NCBI GenBank assembly: GCA_964453645.1
Contig: CAYVRJ010000017.1
Location: 1-21,602, forward strand
Length of the DNA stretch: 21,602 bases
Direction of reading: 5' to 3'
Origin: CAYVRJ01 sp964453645
GTDB taxonomy: Bacteria > Bacillota > Clostridia > Christensenellales > JAWKQI01
Positions 21,550 to 21,602 of this stretch are shown piece after piece (position 1 is the stretch's first letter; every line of letters starts with the position of its first letter). The notes under the pieces are model-generated. The model did no database searches. It had not been told where the DNA came from and was given only the letters and a program-made list of their open reading frames with translations. The position numbers and the translations under genes are program-made.

Positions 21550-21602
21550 AAGTGAACCCCAATTGTTAGACAAAAAACTAACAAAGGGGGTTCACTTTTT
21601 TA
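21550..21602 (+). terminator. Long hairpin at the window end: terminator or IS3-like left end
   Basis: AAGTGAACCCC (21550-21560) pairs with GGGGTTCACTT (21587-21597). After a 2x2 internal loop, TTGTTAG (21563-21569) pairs with CTAACAA (21578-21584). T residues follow. It is an excellent terminator for peptide B. The string TGAAGTGAACCCCAATTG also looks like a left inverted repeat of IS3-family elements as I remember them. Confidence 0.7.

Noticed and set aside
1..21602. CRISPR array or other regular direct repeats
   Set aside because: I saw no series of regularly spaced repeats on either strand. The only recurring structured element is the hydrophobic-peptide leader (two copies).

Overview
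The window reads like chromosomal DNA of an anaerobic member of the Clostridia (Bacillota), probably an Oscillospiraceae- or Ruminococcaceae-like fermenter. This is an inference from gene content and signals, not from a marker gene. The support is a class I-type hybrid cluster protein, a corrinoid-methyltransferase-like protein, a PadR/DUF1048/ABC module, AGGAGG-type ribosome binding sites, consensus sigma-A promoters, and many hairpin-plus-T-tract terminators.

Layout. Positions 1-1230 (minus strand) hold the start of an ABC transporter ATPase, a membrane-anchored DUF4367-like protein coupled to it, and a decayed histidine kinase fragment just upstream. Positions 1400-2590 look like an accessory scar: a GNAT acetyltransferase, an excisionase-like HTH protein, a 19-codon stub where an integrase would be expected, and a tRNA-Ser(GGA) gene. 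A CgeB-like glycosyltransferase follows (2755-3735, minus). Positions 3886-6550 are a PadR-regulated drug-efflux-type module: PadR, two tandem DUF1048 paralogues, a DrrA-like ATPase and an ABC-2 permease. Then come hcp (6794-8344), a short-chain dehydrogenase resembling chlorophyll b reductases (minus), a small polytopic membrane protein, and a RelB/DinJ-YafQ toxin-antitoxin pair whose toxin is frameshifted.

Positions 10600-13901 (minus) form a compact three-gene operon of unknown purpose: a condensation-domain/alcohol-acetyltransferase-like protein, a six-helix membrane protein and a fold-type III PLP decarboxylase. Beyond it are a MtaA/UroD-like methyltransferase (plus), a purB-degV-cinA operon (minus) and a non-canonical EF-G-like GTPase (plus).

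The most interesting content lies outside the long reading frames. Two intergenic loci (13965-14257 and 21358-21602) share one architecture: a sigma-A promoter, a conserved leader with the blocks AGAGTGCC and GACGGT, a hairpin that buries a GGGGGTGA ribosome binding site, and then a very short hydrophobic peptide (29 and 23 residues). At the first locus a perfect-consensus promoter (TTGACA-17-TATAAT) fires from the opposite strand into the 3' end of the transcript. Together these make a strong candidate for a type I toxin-antitoxin family with a convergent antisense RNA. The second copy ends at the window edge in a long hairpin that may be its terminator or the left end of an IS3-family insertion.
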